From NCBI RefSeq assembly GCF_900185725.1, contig NZ_FYAU01000024.1, forward strand, positions 403,557 to 467,556: a DNA stretch of 64,000 nt. Reading direction: 5' to 3'. Position numbers and translations under genes: made by a program. A model generated the notes under the pieces. That model saw only the letters and a program-made list of their open reading frames with translations. It did not search any database and was not told the DNA's origin. Shown one piece after another: positions 29,261 through 38,518 of the stretch. The first letter of the stretch is position 1. The number at the start of each line of letters is the position of its first letter. The stretch is from Stappia sp. TSB10P1A. Lineage in GTDB: Bacteria > Pseudomonadota > Alphaproteobacteria > Rhizobiales > Stappiaceae.

Positions 29261-30181
29261 TTGAAACGCGGCTTCGTTCCCCATGTCGACAGCCTGATCG
29301 CCTTCGAGTGCGCGGCACGGCACGGCAGCTTCACCCGCGCGGCGGAGGAGTTGCATCTCACTCAAGGTGCCGTCTCCAAGCAGGTGCGCCATCTCGAGGT
29401 CCGGCTCGGCGTCGAACTGTTCAAGCGGGTGCGTCAGCGCATCGTGCTCACCGATGCCGGGAGGCTCTATCTGCACGATGTGCGCGGCGCGCTGGAAAGC
29501 CTGACCGCCGCCACCCGCCAGGTCATGTCCTTCGCGGGCAACGAGGACGTGCTCAACCTGGCCACCCTGCCCTCCTTCGGCACCCGCTGGCTGGCTCCGC
29601 GCCTCTCGGGCTTCATCGCCGTCCATCCGACCGCCAGCCTCAATGTGACGGTGCGCCTGCGGCCTTTCGATTTTGCCAAGGAGCCGTTCGACGTGGCGAT
29701 CCACTACGGCGATCCGGTCTGGGCGGGCGCCGTTGCCGAGCCGCTGTTCCGCGAGGAGGTGATCGCGGTCGCCTCGCCGGCCTTCCGCGCCCGCCACCGG
29801 ATCCGCCGGCCGCAGGATCTTGCGCCGCTCACCCGGCTGCATCAGTCGACGCGGCCGCTCGCCTGGCGCCAGTGGTTCGAATGCGCCGGGGTCGAGACGG
29901 AACTCGCCTTCCAGGGGCCGCGCTTCGAACAGTTCGTGATGATGGCCGAAGCCGCCGCCAACGACCTCGGCGCGGCCCTGGTGCCGCGCTTCTTCGTTTC
30001 CGAGGAACTGGCCTCCGGACGGCTGGTGCAGCTCTTCGACACGGTGCTGCGGCTGCCCTCCGCCTATCACCTCGTCTATCCGGAGGACCGCTCGCTGCGC
30101 CCCGTCGCTGCCCGGTTCCGCGACTGGCTGATGGGGGAGGTGGTGGCCGGTGGCGGCGACCGGCCTGCGCTGCCGGGCTGA
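29261..30181 (+). CDS. LysR-family regulator, GcvA/GcdR-like
   Basis: 306-aa LysR-type regulator of the GcvA subgroup. The helix-turn-helix is SFTRAAEELHLTQGAVSKQVRHLE, and the effector domain includes LATLPSFGTRWLAPRL. A TTG start at 29261 is used because nearby ATGs are out of frame. Its divergent position, 187 bases from gcdH, suggests that it controls glutaryl-CoA breakdown. This is inferred from position only. Confidence 0.82.
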   Translation: MKRGFVPHVDSLIAFECAARHGSFTRAAEELHLTQGAVSKQVRHLEVRLGVELFKRVRQRIVLTDAGRLYLHDVRGALESLTAATRQVMSFAGNEDVLNLATLPSFGTRWLAPRLSGFIAVHPTASLNVTVRLRPFDFAKEPFDVAIHYGDPVWAGAVAEPLFREEVIAVASPAFRARHRIRRPQDLAPLTRLHQSTRPLAWRQWFECAGVETELAFQGPRFEQFVMMAEAAANDLGAALVPRFFVSEELASGRLVQLFDTVLRLPSAYHLVYPEDRSLRPVAARFRDWLMGEVVAGGGDRPALPG

Positions 30182-30413
30182 GGCGCCACCGGCGGCCACC
30201 GCTTCGCCAGCCACGACGGGCACAGCGGCGATACGCAAGATTCCGGGTTTGCAGCCGCGGCGAATCCTGTTGCTATCGATCTGTCTTCGTCAAGGAGATG
30301 CGGCGGTCCTGGCCGTGGGGTTTCCCCCTCCCTCCTCACGGTCAGGACCAGTTTCCCGTCCGCTTCGGCCTCCCGGCCGACAGGCGTCCGGCCGCAGCCT
30401 TCGGCGTGCGGTC

Positions 30414-30785
30414 TCAGCCGCAGGAGGGCGTCGCCTTGCCGGTCACCGTCACCCGCACCTTGGTCACTCCCCGACGCAGGAATTTCAGCTCGCGTGCCGC
30501 CCGCCGCGAGACGTCGAGCACCCGGCCCCGCGCGAAGGGTCCCCGGTCGACGATGGTCAGCGTCACCGTCTCGCCATTGGCGAGGTTCTCGACCTTCACC
30601 CGCGTGCCGAAGGGCAGGGTGCGATGTGCCGCAGTCAGGGCTTCCGGATTGTTGGGGGTGCCGCTTGCGGTGCGCCCGGTCAGTTCGTACCAGGAGGCGC
30701 TGCCGCATTCCGCCAGGGCAGGCTTGGCGGTCAGTCCGGCGCAGAGCGACAACGCCAACAGGCGGGCCCGGGGCTTGCGAATCAT
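30414..30785 (-). CDS. short RlpA-like double-psi beta-barrel protein
   Basis: 123-aa exported protein: Arg-Lys-rich start, hydrophobic stretch and cleavage site near PALA|ECGSASWYEL. The mature part is one RlpA/expansin-like domain (TASGTPNNPEALTAAHRTLPFG, VTLTIVDRGPFARGRVLDVSRRAA). It lacks the SPOR domain of full RlpA, so binding to denuded septal peptidoglycan is not expected. Probable role in cell-wall remodelling. ATG 30785 or 30794 (MPKMIRK) are both possible. Confidence 0.82.
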   Translation of the reverse strand: MIRKPRARLLALSLCAGLTAKPALAECGSASWYELTGRTASGTPNNPEALTAAHRTLPFGTRVKVENLANGETVTLTIVDRGPFARGRVLDVSRRAARELKFLRRGVTKVRVTVTGKATPSCG

Positions 30786-30962
30786 TTTCGGCAATCCATA
30801 TTGTCAATCCTAACTATCTTGCGGATCGCGCCACGCGGCTCCGACACGGTATTGATCATCTCCTCCGGGAATGGCCGTTTTTCATGACTTTGTTGTGGCA
30901 AATCCCGCTTCATGCCGCTACGGCTTCTGCGAAAGTGGAACGATGTTGCGGGGGCGGACCGA

Positions 30963-33032
30963 ATGACATCGGATGACGCGGCAAGGCCGGACCTGGCATG
31001 GCCCGCTGAGGGGCTGCATGCCGCGATCATCGCTGCGTCTCAGGATCCCATCTATTTCTGCACGCCGGACTATGTCATCCGCGAGGCCAACGAACCTTAC
31101 GTGATGATCGCCGGCCTCAGCCGCGAGCAGACGATCGGTCGCACGGTGCAGGAGATTGCCGGCGCCACGGCCTTCCCGCGCCGCGCGCCGTTCCTGGAAA
31201 AAGCCCTGTCCGGTTGCGCCACGGTGCTGCAGGACTGGATCAACGTGCCCGGCCAGGGCCGCCGCTTCTTTCACGTGCGCTACCAGCCGGTGCATGATGC
31301 CGCGGGTCACTTGCTCGGGGTTGCCGCCTATGGGCGCGACATCACCGATCTGAAGGCGGCGGAGGAGGTGCTGCGGCTCTATGAGAGCGCCGTCACCCAG
31401 ATGTCGGACCGCCTGTCGATCGTCGATCGCGATTACCGCTACATCCTCACCAACGAAAGCAATGCCCGCTGGCATGGCCGTACCGCCGAGAGCTTTCGCG
31501 GAGAGTCGCTGATCGAGATTGTCGGCGAGGCGCGGTTCGCCGCCGAGGTCCGCCCCTGGCTCGACCGATGCCTTGCCGGCGAGGCGGTGGAATACGATTT
31601 CCACGAGACGGCGCCGGACGGCTCTCCGGTGGTGATGGACGCCCGCCTCGAACCCTTCCGAAACAGCGATGGCGAGATCGACGCGGTCGTCGTTACCCTG
31701 CGCGACGTCACCGAGACCCGTCGCCTGTCGGAGCGGCTGGAGCGGCTGGCGCTGCAGGACGATCTCACCGGCATCGCCAACCGCCGCGCCTTCGAAACCG
31801 GGCTGGAGGAGCGCGTTGCCGCCTTCCGGGCGCGCCGGAGCGAAGGCTTCAGCGTCGTCTTCATCGATCTCGACGGCTTCAAGCTGGTCAACGACACGGC
31901 CGGACACGGCGCTGGCGACCGTTTTCTTCAGGATATCGCGCGGCTGCTGCAGCAATCGGCCGGCGAGGACGTCGAGGTGGCGCGCATCGGCGGCGACGAG
32001 TTCGGCCTGATCATCGACAGCATGCTGCCCCTTGCCGCTCAGGCGATCTGCAACCGGTTGCTGGCCACGTTCGAGGGATACCGCCTGAACTGGGAAGGCA
32101 TGAGCTTCCGCAGCAGCGCCAGCATCGGCATCGCCACCGTGGCGGTGCCCGCGGCTGGCGACGAGGAGGGCGCGCGGCAGGCCGTCACCGTCGGCCGGGT
32201 GCTGCAATGGGCCGACTTCGCCTGCATGCAGGCCAAGGCGGCCGGAGGCCATCGCATCGTCGTGCATGACGGCATGAGGAAGCCCGGCGACGACAGGAAG
32301 GTGGAGATCCGTCACCTGCTCGCGGTCGAACGGGCAATCGCCGGCAACGGCTTCGTGCTGAATGTCATGGCCATCGTCGATCTCGCCAGCGGCTTGCCGG
32401 CAATGCAGGAGGTGCTGCCGCGTCTTGCCACCGAGGACGGCGAGTTGCACGGACCCTCGATGATCCGCGCCATTGCCGAACGGCACGGCCTGATGCGGGC
32501 GGTCGACCGGCTGGTGGTCAATGCCGTGCTGTCCCGTCTCGAGGCGGGAACGAGCCACCGGTTACCGATCGCGATCGACCTGTCGGAGGAAACCCTGCAC
32601 AGTCCGGTCTTCGCCCGCCAATTGTTCGATCGGTTGGGGCGCTCGCCGGGTCTTTCGGAGCGGCTCGTCTTCGAGGTGCCGGAGACGGCGCTGTCGCGGC
32701 TGAAGCCGGAGGCGTGGAACCTGATGGCGGACCTGCGCGCGCTCGGCTGCCGCATCACGCTGGACAAGTTCGGCCGTGGGTTCGCCGCCTTCACCCAGTT
32801 GCGCGCCAATGCGTTCGATTTCATCAAGATCGACCGGCTGCTGACGGCGGGCCTTGCCGGCGATCCGGTCAAGCGGGCCGCGGTTTCGGGGGTCGTCGGC
32901 CTTGCGGAGGCGCTCGGCCTGCCGACCGTCGCCGAATATGTGACGGAAGCCCGGCATCTCGACATCCTGAGGGAACTCGGCGTTTGCTTCGCCCAGGGGC
33001 AGGCCGTGTCGCCGCCCGAAACCTGGCACTGA
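30963..33032 (+). CDS. PAS-PAS-GGDEF-EAL protein with degenerate EAL
   Basis: 689-aa cytoplasmic sensor for cyclic-di-GMP turnover. Two PAS-like domains (about residues 10-130 and 135-255; ITDLKAAEEVLRLY joins them) precede GGDEF (about 260-425), with intact RIGGDEF at residue 343. The EAL domain (about 435-680) is altered at key sites: EVL for EAL near 481, DLS for NLS near 540, and DKFG for DDFG at 601-604. Synthesis of c-di-GMP is plausible; hydrolysis is doubtful. Start 30963 is preceded by a GGGGGCGG stretch; 30912 is also open. The stop lies in a 12-base tandem repeat. Confidence 0.87.
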   Translation: MTSDDAARPDLAWPAEGLHAAIIAASQDPIYFCTPDYVIREANEPYVMIAGLSREQTIGRTVQEIAGATAFPRRAPFLEKALSGCATVLQDWINVPGQGRRFFHVRYQPVHDAAGHLLGVAAYGRDITDLKAAEEVLRLYESAVTQMSDRLSIVDRDYRYILTNESNARWHGRTAESFRGESLIEIVGEARFAAEVRPWLDRCLAGEAVEYDFHETAPDGSPVVMDARLEPFRNSDGEIDAVVVTLRDVTETRRLSERLERLALQDDLTGIANRRAFETGLEERVAAFRARRSEGFSVVFIDLDGFKLVNDTAGHGAGDRFLQDIARLLQQSAGEDVEVARIGGDEFGLIIDSMLPLAAQAICNRLLATFEGYRLNWEGMSFRSSASIGIATVAVPAAGDEEGARQAVTVGRVLQWADFACMQAKAAGGHRIVVHDGMRKPGDDRKVEIRHLLAVERAIAGNGFVLNVMAIVDLASGLPAMQEVLPRLATEDGELHGPSMIRAIAERHGLMRAVDRLVVNAVLSRLEAGTSHRLPIAIDLSEETLHSPVFARQLFDRLGRSPGLSERLVFEVPETALSRLKPEAWNLMADLRALGCRITLDKFGRGFAAFTQLRANAFDFIKIDRLLTAGLAGDPVKRAAVSGVVGLAEALGLPTVAEYVTEARHLDILRELGVCFAQGQAVSPPETWH

Positions 33033-33053
33033 ACCTGGCACTGAACCTGGCAC
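33021..33053. repeat. 12-base tandem repeat at the end of the GGDEF-EAL gene
   Basis: ACCTGGCACTGA occurs at 33021-33032 and 33033-33044, then ACCTGGCAC at 33045-33053. The stop codon is part of the first unit and recurs in the second, so copy-number change would not alter the protein. Confidence 0.85.
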
Positions 33054-33101
33054 CCCAGCCCGGCCCCAGCCTGGCATTGACGGGTTGCGGCCGCCGCCGG
33101 C

Positions 33102-34193
33102 TCACCAGGGAGCCGCCTCCGGCCAGTCCTCGCCGGGAAACCGCTCGCGCGCCTGCGCCGCCAGGGCCGTGCGGGTCGTCGCGTCGGCCGCCGTCAGCCG
33201 TGCCTGCCACACCATCTTGCGCCAGCGCTTGGGCAGCGCGCCGGCTCCCGGCATCGCGTCCACCCTCTCCTGCACCCCGGCAAGCCAATGTGCCGCCTGC
33301 TCGCGCTCACCGAGGCGGATGAGCGCCTGGCCCACCGCCAGCCCATAGCCCGGATTGACGCGTGCGTAAGGGTCGGCAAGCGCCTCCCCCACCGCGTCCT
33401 GGCTATCGTGCTCCTCCGCCGCCATGCGACCGGCGAAGGCGGCAAAGCGGGCGAACTCGGCGGTGCCGTCCTCGGCGATCAGCCCGCGTTCGGCGCACAG
33501 GGTCCCGAGATCGCGGGAGAAGCCGGCGATCAGCTTGCGGGCGATGTTGAGCGTGTAGAGATGGTCGTGGCTGGCATGGGAGGAGAGGAGCCGCAGCACC
33601 TTGACCCGCGCCGGCAGATCCTGCCCGGCCAGGGCCACGGCGCCGGCCGCGTCCGTCGCGTCGAAGATGCCGAAGACCAGCGTCAGCTCCGGTCCTTCGC
33701 CGCACCGCGCCAGCCGTGGTGCCAGGTCCGGGGCGGTGGCCATCGCCGGCCGGACCACCGCGCCGCTCTGGCTGCCGGGCCGGCCGAGTAGCAGTTCCGG
33801 GCCGAAGGCGAAGACCTGCCCGTCGCCGCGCCGCAGCGCGGTGACGAGCGCACCATAAGCGCCCTTCGAGGCCCCGTAATGGACGATCCGCGCCGCGCCG
33901 GAGGCCGCAAGCGCCGCATCGATCGCCCGGTCGATCGCTGTCTCGCAGCCGAGATACCATGTGGGGTCCGGACAGTTGAGAAACAGGCAGGCGTGGCGGG
34001 TGTTGGAGAAGAACCGCTCCAGCCCGAAGCGGCCGGGGGGCACGCGCACCTGCGAGAAGACCACGGCAAGCAAGTCGCTGCCTCCGGCGGGTGCGGGGCG
34101 AAAACGCCAGGCAAGCCCGCTTGCCGGATCGTGTCCCTCGCCTGTCCGCGCGTCGCCGTCCATCGTCCCGCCACCCATCCTCCCGCCACCCAT
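33102..34193 (-). CDS. unknown protein, alpha/beta-hydrolase-like
   Basis: 363-aa protein that I cannot name. The central VHYGASKGAYGALVTALRRG is an alpha/beta-hydrolase-type nucleophile elbow with Ser, preceded by FFSNTRHACLFLNCPDPTWYLG; SSHASHDHLYTLNIARKL could carry the catalytic His. The last 120 residues are Ala-rich and helical (YGLAVGQALIRLGEREQAAHWLAG), TPR-like. The first 11 residues repeat MGGG because of a 15-base tandem repeat, so the true start may be MDGDARTG at 34163. It follows the SulP gene closely on the same strand, separated by 9 bases. Confidence 0.7.
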   Translation of the reverse strand: MGGGRMGGGTMDGDARTGEGHDPASGLAWRFRPAPAGGSDLLAVVFSQVRVPPGRFGLERFFSNTRHACLFLNCPDPTWYLGCETAIDRAIDAALAASGAARIVHYGASKGAYGALVTALRRGDGQVFAFGPELLLGRPGSQSGAVVRPAMATAPDLAPRLARCGEGPELTLVFGIFDATDAAGAVALAGQDLPARVKVLRLLSSHASHDHLYTLNIARKLIAGFSRDLGTLCAERGLIAEDGTAEFARFAAFAGRMAAEEHDSQDAVGEALADPYARVNPGYGLAVGQALIRLGEREQAAHWLAGVQERVDAMPGAGALPKRWRKMVWQARLTAADATTRTALAAQARERFPGEDWPEAAPW

Positions 34194-34204
34194 CCTCCCG
34201 CCTC
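34160..34204. repeat. 15-base tandem repeat between sulP and the unknown gene
   Basis: Three units of CCATCCTCCCGCCAC type (34160-34174, 34175-34189, 34190-34204) with few mismatches. The array spans the SulP stop codon and the start region of the downstream gene, where it yields MGGG repeats. Confidence 0.85.
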
Positions 34205-35987
34205 AGATTTCCGGGCCGATCCAGAAGTCCGCTCTGGTTGCCTTGCGCGGCTGGCGTGCCTCCGCGATATGGGTCGTGCGCGGGTCGAGCGCGGCAAGAG
34301 CCTCGTATTGGGTGAGGAACACCTTGCCGTTGAGATGGGTCAGGAAATCGGTCCGCTGCAGCCGGTCCATCACCGGGCCCTTGACCTCCGACAGGTGGAA
34401 GCCGACCCCCGCGGCCTCCAGCCGCCGGCTGATCTCCTCCAGGCTCTCCAGCGCCGAGGCGTCGATCTCGTTCACCGCCGTGCACATCAGCACCACATGG
34501 CGCAGCTTCGGCCGTTCTGCCACCAGCTCCGTCAGCCGGTCCTCCAGGAAGCGGCTGTTGGCGAAGAACAGGCTCTCGTCGACCCGCAAGGTGAGCACGG
34601 TGTCGCCGGTGATCACCTTGTGCCGGTTGACGTTTCGGAAATGCTCCGTGCCCGGGACGATGCCGACGATCGCCATGTGCGGCCGGGCGCTGCGATAAAG
34701 GTGCAGCGCCAGCGACACGCCGACACCGACGGTGACGCCGGTTTCGACGCCAAGGACAAGCGTTGCCGCAATGGTGGTCGCCATCGCCGCGAAGTCGCTG
34801 CGCGAATAGGCCCAGACCCGCCTGAGCGCCTTCAGGTCGACCAGCGACAGCACTGCCACGATGATCGTTGCCGCCAGCGTCGCCTGCGGCAGGTCGGCGA
34901 TCAGCGGCGTCAGGAACAGGGTGGCCAGCGCGATGCCGACCGCGGTGAAGGCGCCGGCGGCCGGGGTTGCCGCGCCTGCGTCGAAATTCACCACCGAGCG
35001 GGCGAAGCCGCCGGTCACCGGATAGCCGCCGGACAGGCCGGAGGCGATGTTGGCCGCGCCGAGGCCGATCAGTTCCTGGTCGGGGACGATGCGCTGGCGC
35101 TTCTTGGCCGCCAGCGTCTGGGCGACGGAAACGGACTCGACGAAGCCGATCACCGAGATCAGCAGCGCCGGCACCAGAAGCTGGCTCCAAAGGTGCGGGT
35201 CGAGCGAGGGAAGCGCCGGGGTCGGCAGCCCGGCGGGAATGTGGCCGACCAGCTTCACCCCCTTGTCGCCGAGGGAGAAGACATGGGCCGCCAGCGTCGT
35301 CGCTGCCACGGCTGCGACCGGGCCCGACTTGGCGATGATGTCGGCAAGCCGTGGCCGCAGCCCGGCGCGGATCAGCGCCGGTTTCAGCCCGCTGCGCACC
35401 CAGAACAGGAAGGCGGTGACCGGCACGCCGATGGCGAGAGCGTAGGGATTGACATTGCCGAGTTCGGAAGCGAGCCCGGCGAGGATCTCCACCAAGGTGT
35501 TGCCGGAGCCGCCGAGCCCGAGAATATGCTTGAGCTGCCCGGCGGCGATGATCAGTCCGCTCGCCGTGATGAAGCCGGAAATCACCGGATGGCTCAAGAG
35601 GTTGGCGAGAAAGCCGAGGCGGAACAGCCCCATCGCGATCAGCATCGCGCCCGACAGCAGAGCCAGCACGATCGCCGCGCCGAGATATTCGGGCGTGCCC
35701 TGGGCGGCGAGTTCTCCCACCGCCGAGGCGGTCATCAGCGACACCACCGCCACCGGCCCGACGGCAAGCGCCCGGCTGGTGCCGAACAGCGCATAGGCCA
35801 CCAGCGGCAGGATCGAGGCGTAGAGACCGACTTCCGGCGGCAGGCCGGCCAGCAGCGCATAGGCGAGCGACTGCGGGATCAGCATGATCGTGACGATCAG
35901 CGCGGCGATCAGATCGTCGGTCGCCGTGTGCCGGGTGTAGCTGCGTCCCCAGTCGAGGATCGGGAGATAGGAGGCAAGGCGAGTCAT
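34203..35987 (-). CDS. SulP-family anion permease with STAS domain
   Basis: 594-aa membrane transporter of the SLC26/SulP family for sulfate or another inorganic anion. Family opening: ADLIAALIVTIMLIPQSLAYALLAGLPPEVGLYAS-type segment after residue 20; about a dozen helices follow, then a cytoplasmic STAS domain (about 440-570; VDESLFFANSRFLED, VVLMCTAVNEIDASALESLEE). It lies downstream of the persulfide operon beyond a terminator hairpin, so it may serve export or recycling of sulfite/sulfate. ATG 35987 (MTRLASYLPILDW) fits relatives. Confidence 0.9.
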   Translation of the reverse strand: MTRLASYLPILDWGRSYTRHTATDDLIAALIVTIMLIPQSLAYALLAGLPPEVGLYASILPLVAYALFGTSRALAVGPVAVVSLMTASAVGELAAQGTPEYLGAAIVLALLSGAMLIAMGLFRLGFLANLLSHPVISGFITASGLIIAAGQLKHILGLGGSGNTLVEILAGLASELGNVNPYALAIGVPVTAFLFWVRSGLKPALIRAGLRPRLADIIAKSGPVAAVAATTLAAHVFSLGDKGVKLVGHIPAGLPTPALPSLDPHLWSQLLVPALLISVIGFVESVSVAQTLAAKKRQRIVPDQELIGLGAANIASGLSGGYPVTGGFARSVVNFDAGAATPAAGAFTAVGIALATLFLTPLIADLPQATLAATIIVAVLSLVDLKALRRVWAYSRSDFAAMATTIAATLVLGVETGVTVGVGVSLALHLYRSARPHMAIVGIVPGTEHFRNVNRHKVITGDTVLTLRVDESLFFANSRFLEDRLTELVAERPKLRHVVLMCTAVNEIDASALESLEEISRRLEAAGVGFHLSEVKGPVMDRLQRTDFLTHLNGKVFLTQYEALAALDPRTTHIAEARQPRKATRADFWIGPEI

Positions 35988-36009
35988 GTCCGGGCCGGAA
36001 TAGAGGTCG

Positions 36010-36043
36010 CAGGAAAAGGGACGCCGCGCGCAAGCGCGCGGCG
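36010..36043 (-). terminator. hairpin ending the sulfur-detoxification operon
   Basis: Perfect 9-bp GC stem (36022-36030 with 36035-36043) and 4-base loop. Read on the minus strand it is followed by TCCCTTTTCC. It lies between the sulfurtransferase-like gene and sulP. A second small stem (CCCCT-N4-AGGGG) is at 36056-36069. Confidence 0.6.
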
Positions 36044-36118
36044 CGTCGAGACGGTCCCCTCGCAAGGGGAGACCCACCTGCCGTGCGGCTCGGGCTCCGG
36101 CGTCAGCGCCGGTGGGCC

Positions 36119-36559
36119 TTAGCCGGGCAGGCCGTGGCTGGCGATCTGGCGCAGGGCCGGGGCAAGGGCGGACAGGTCGTAGCCGGCCTCCGCCGCCAGT
36201 TGCAGCAGTTCGGCCGGGTCGCGATCGGCAGCCTGGGACAGGGCCCACAGGTTGATCGAGCGCGTGCCGGTCCGGCAAAAGGCGAAGACGGGACCGCCGG
36301 CGGCCTCCAGCACCTCCTGAAAGCCGCGGATCGTGTCGGGCGTGATGCCCTCGCGGCCCGAGACCGGAAGCGCCGCATAGGCGAGGCCCGCCTCGGCGGC
36401 GGCGCGGGCGATTTCTTCGCCCGCCGGCTGGTCCGCGACCTCGCCGTCCGGCCGGTTGTTGATGATGGCGACGAAGCCCGCATCGCGGATCGCGGCGACA
36501 TCCTCCGGCTGGATCTGGAACGATACGGTGAGGGTGTCGTCGACCCGTGCGCTCTGCAT
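36119..36559 (-). CDS. TIGR01244/DUF442 family phosphatase-like sulfurtransferase
   Basis: 146-aa protein with a cysteine-phosphatase/rhodanese-like active loop FCRTGTRSINLWAL near residue 93 and conserved IINNRPDGE near residue 35. In many bacteria this domain is fused to, or adjacent to, an ETHE1-type persulfide dioxygenase, as here. Likely role: handling sulfane sulfur in the cytoplasm. ATG 36559 (MQSARVDD) is chosen; longer frames run into the next gene. Confidence 0.85.
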   Translation of the reverse strand: MQSARVDDTLTVSFQIQPEDVAAIRDAGFVAIINNRPDGEVADQPAGEEIARAAAEAGLAYAALPVSGREGITPDTIRGFQEVLEAAGGPVFAFCRTGTRSINLWALSQAADRDPAELLQLAAEAGYDLSALAPALRQIASHGLPG

Positions 36560-36570
36560 TCTTCCTGTCC

Positions 36571-37464
36571 TTACAATCCGTTGACCGGCACCTTCAGGAA
36601 GGTCCGGCCGCTTTCGTCCTTGGGGGGCAGCTTGCCGGCGCGCATGTTGACCTGTATCGAGGGAATGATCAATTTCGGCATGTCCAGGGTCGCATCGCGC
36701 GCCTGCCGCATGGCGACGAATTCCTCTTCCGTCACACCGTCGCGCACATGGATATTGTGCTTGCGCTCCTCGCCGACCGTGGTTTCCCAGCGGATCTCGC
36801 GGCCGTTCGGGCCGTAGTCGTGGCACATGAACAGCCGGGTCTCGTCGGGCAGTGCCAGCACCTTGTGGATCGACCGGAAAAGCTCATGCGCATCGCCGCC
36901 GGGGAAGTCGGCCCGCGCCGTACCGCCATCGGGCATGAACAGCGTGTCGCCGACAAAGGCGGCATTGCCCATCACATGGGTCATGCAGGCTGGCGTGTGG
37001 CCGGGCGTGTGCATGGCGAAGCAGGTCATGCCGCCGACCGTGTAGGTGTCGCCGTCGCGGAACAGGTGGTCGAACTGCGAGCCGTCGCGCTGGAACTCGG
37101 TGCCCTCGTTGAACACCTTGCCGAACGTGTCCTGGACGATCCTGATGTTCTCGCCGATGCCGATGCGCCCGCCGAGCTTGCCCTGGATATAGGGGGCGCC
37201 GGACAGGTGGTCGGCATGGACATGGGTCTCGATCAGCCACTCGACCGTCAGCCCGTTCTCGCGGACGAAGTCGATGATCCGGTCGGCGGACTCGAAGGAG
37301 ATGCGGCCGGCGGCATAGTCGATGTCCATCACGCTGTCGACGACGGCGCAGGCCGTCGAGGCCGGATCCTTGACCACATAGGAGATGGTGTTGGTCTGCG
37401 GGTCGAAGAAGGCGGTGACCTCCGGCCGGGTCGTCGGATCGATGGGATAGGTCGTCTCGGTCAT
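36571..37464 (-). CDS. metallo-beta-lactamase-fold persulfide dioxygenase, Blh/ETHE1-like
   Basis: 297-aa MBL-fold protein. The metal motif ETHVHADHLSGAP is the first ligand set, with HTPGHTPACMTHVMG and FVGDTLFMPDGGTAR following. This is the BigR-regulated hydrolase (Blh) type, thought to oxidise glutathione persulfide. ATG 37464 (MTETTYPID) has GGAG about 8 bases upstream; ATG 37479 is also open. It lies between a TIGR01244 gene and two YeeE/YedE genes under apparent BigR control. Confidence 0.9.
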   Translation of the reverse strand: MTETTYPIDPTTRPEVTAFFDPQTNTISYVVKDPASTACAVVDSVMDIDYAAGRISFESADRIIDFVRENGLTVEWLIETHVHADHLSGAPYIQGKLGGRIGIGENIRIVQDTFGKVFNEGTEFQRDGSQFDHLFRDGDTYTVGGMTCFAMHTPGHTPACMTHVMGNAAFVGDTLFMPDGGTARADFPGGDAHELFRSIHKVLALPDETRLFMCHDYGPNGREIRWETTVGEERKHNIHVRDGVTEEEFVAMRQARDATLDMPKLIIPSIQVNMRAGKLPPKDESGRTFLKVPVNGL

Positions 37465-37520
37465 CGTGTCGTGCTCCATCGGTATCGATGTCGTTTCGTG
37501 AAAGGCCGTGTCAGGCGGGC

Positions 37521-37958
37521 TCAGGCGGTCTGCGGCTGCCGCACCCGCCAGGCTTCGACGAGGCGGATCGCGGCGATCGCCGCCACCATCGCGCCGGCGA
37601 AGACGAACGGCTCGCTGCGGCCGAGGCCGAGTGCCGGCACCACGCCGCCCGGACAGAAGCCGGCAAGGCCCCAGCCGATGCCGAACAGTGCCGAACCGCC
37701 GATCAGGCGCAGGTCGAGCCGGGTGGTGCCCGGCAGCGAGAAGCCGGCGGCAAGCACCGGCGCCGGGCGGGCCATCACCAGCCGGTAGCCGATCACCGTG
37801 ACGATCAGCGCCGCGCCCATGACGAAGGCGAGCGAGGGGTCGAAGGTTCCGGCGATGTCGAAAAAGTTCAGCACCTTGGCCGGATTGGCCATGCCCGACA
37901 GCAGGATGCCGGTGCCGAACAGCAGGCCGATGAGGAAGGCGGGAAGGATTCGGGTCAT
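37521..37958 (-). CDS. YeeE/YedE-type (DUF6691) membrane protein
   Basis: 145-aa half-size sulfur-compound transporter with four hydrophobic segments. Conserved [24 protein letters not shown] at the start and [14 protein letters not shown] with a Cys in the middle mark DUF6691. It should pair with the adjacent 147-aa YeeE/YedE protein to form one channel. Related YeeE proteins import thiosulfate by relay of Cys residues. Confidence 0.88.
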   Translation of the reverse strand: MTRILPAFLIGLLFGTGILLSGMANPAKVLNFFDIAGTFDPSLAFVMGAALIVTVIGYRLVMARPAPVLAAGFSLPGTTRLDLRLIGGSALFGIGWGLAGFCPGGVVPALGLGRSEPFVFAGAMVAAIAAIRLVEAWRVRQPQTA

Positions 37959-37961
37959 CGG

Positions 37962-38405
37962 TCAGGCTCCGGCGATGTGGCGGACGATGAAGACGGTGGC
38001 GGCCGTGGTCGCCATGAAGGTCAAGGTGGCGGTGATCGAGCGCTTCGAGAAGCGCGCCATGCCGCACACGCCGTGCCCGGAGGGGCAGCCGCTCGCATAG
38101 GACACGCCAACACCGGCGATCAGGCCGCCAGCCACCAGCATCGGCAGCGACACGGGCACCTCGATCTGGGGCAGGCTGCCGGTTGCCGCCAGCAGCACCA
38201 GCGGCGAGGCGATCATGCCGACAAGGAAGGCCAGGCGCCAGCCCCGCTCTGCGGCCGCGACGGACCCGGTTGCATAGGGGGGCAGCAGGCCGCCGATGAT
38301 GCCGCTGATGCCGGCGATACGGCCAAGCAGCGCCATCAGCATGACGGCGGAGAGGCCGATCAGCGCGCCGCCGGCGGCGGAAGAAAAGGGTGTGAACTCG
38401 CTCAT
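37962..38405 (-). CDS. YeeE/YedE-family membrane protein
   Basis: 147-aa partner of the downstream DUF6691 gene, only 3 bases apart. Four hydrophobic helices are visible, and [18 protein letters not shown] carries the conserved Cys pair used in sulfur relay. First gene of the minus-strand operon, divergent from bigR. Confidence 0.88.
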   Translation of the reverse strand: MSEFTPFSSAAGGALIGLSAVMLMALLGRIAGISGIIGGLLPPYATGSVAAAERGWRLAFLVGMIASPLVLLAATGSLPQIEVPVSLPMLVAGGLIAGVGVSYASGCPSGHGVCGMARFSKRSITATLTFMATTAATVFIVRHIAGA

Positions 38406-38518
38406 GTCGATGTCTCGCGGAACGGGGGGTGGCGGAGATCTCGGGAGAACGAAGAGCCTGCGGTGTCAATGGCACCTTGTGTGGTTGCGACTTGCTGACC
38501 CATCAGGGCTTCCTCGGA

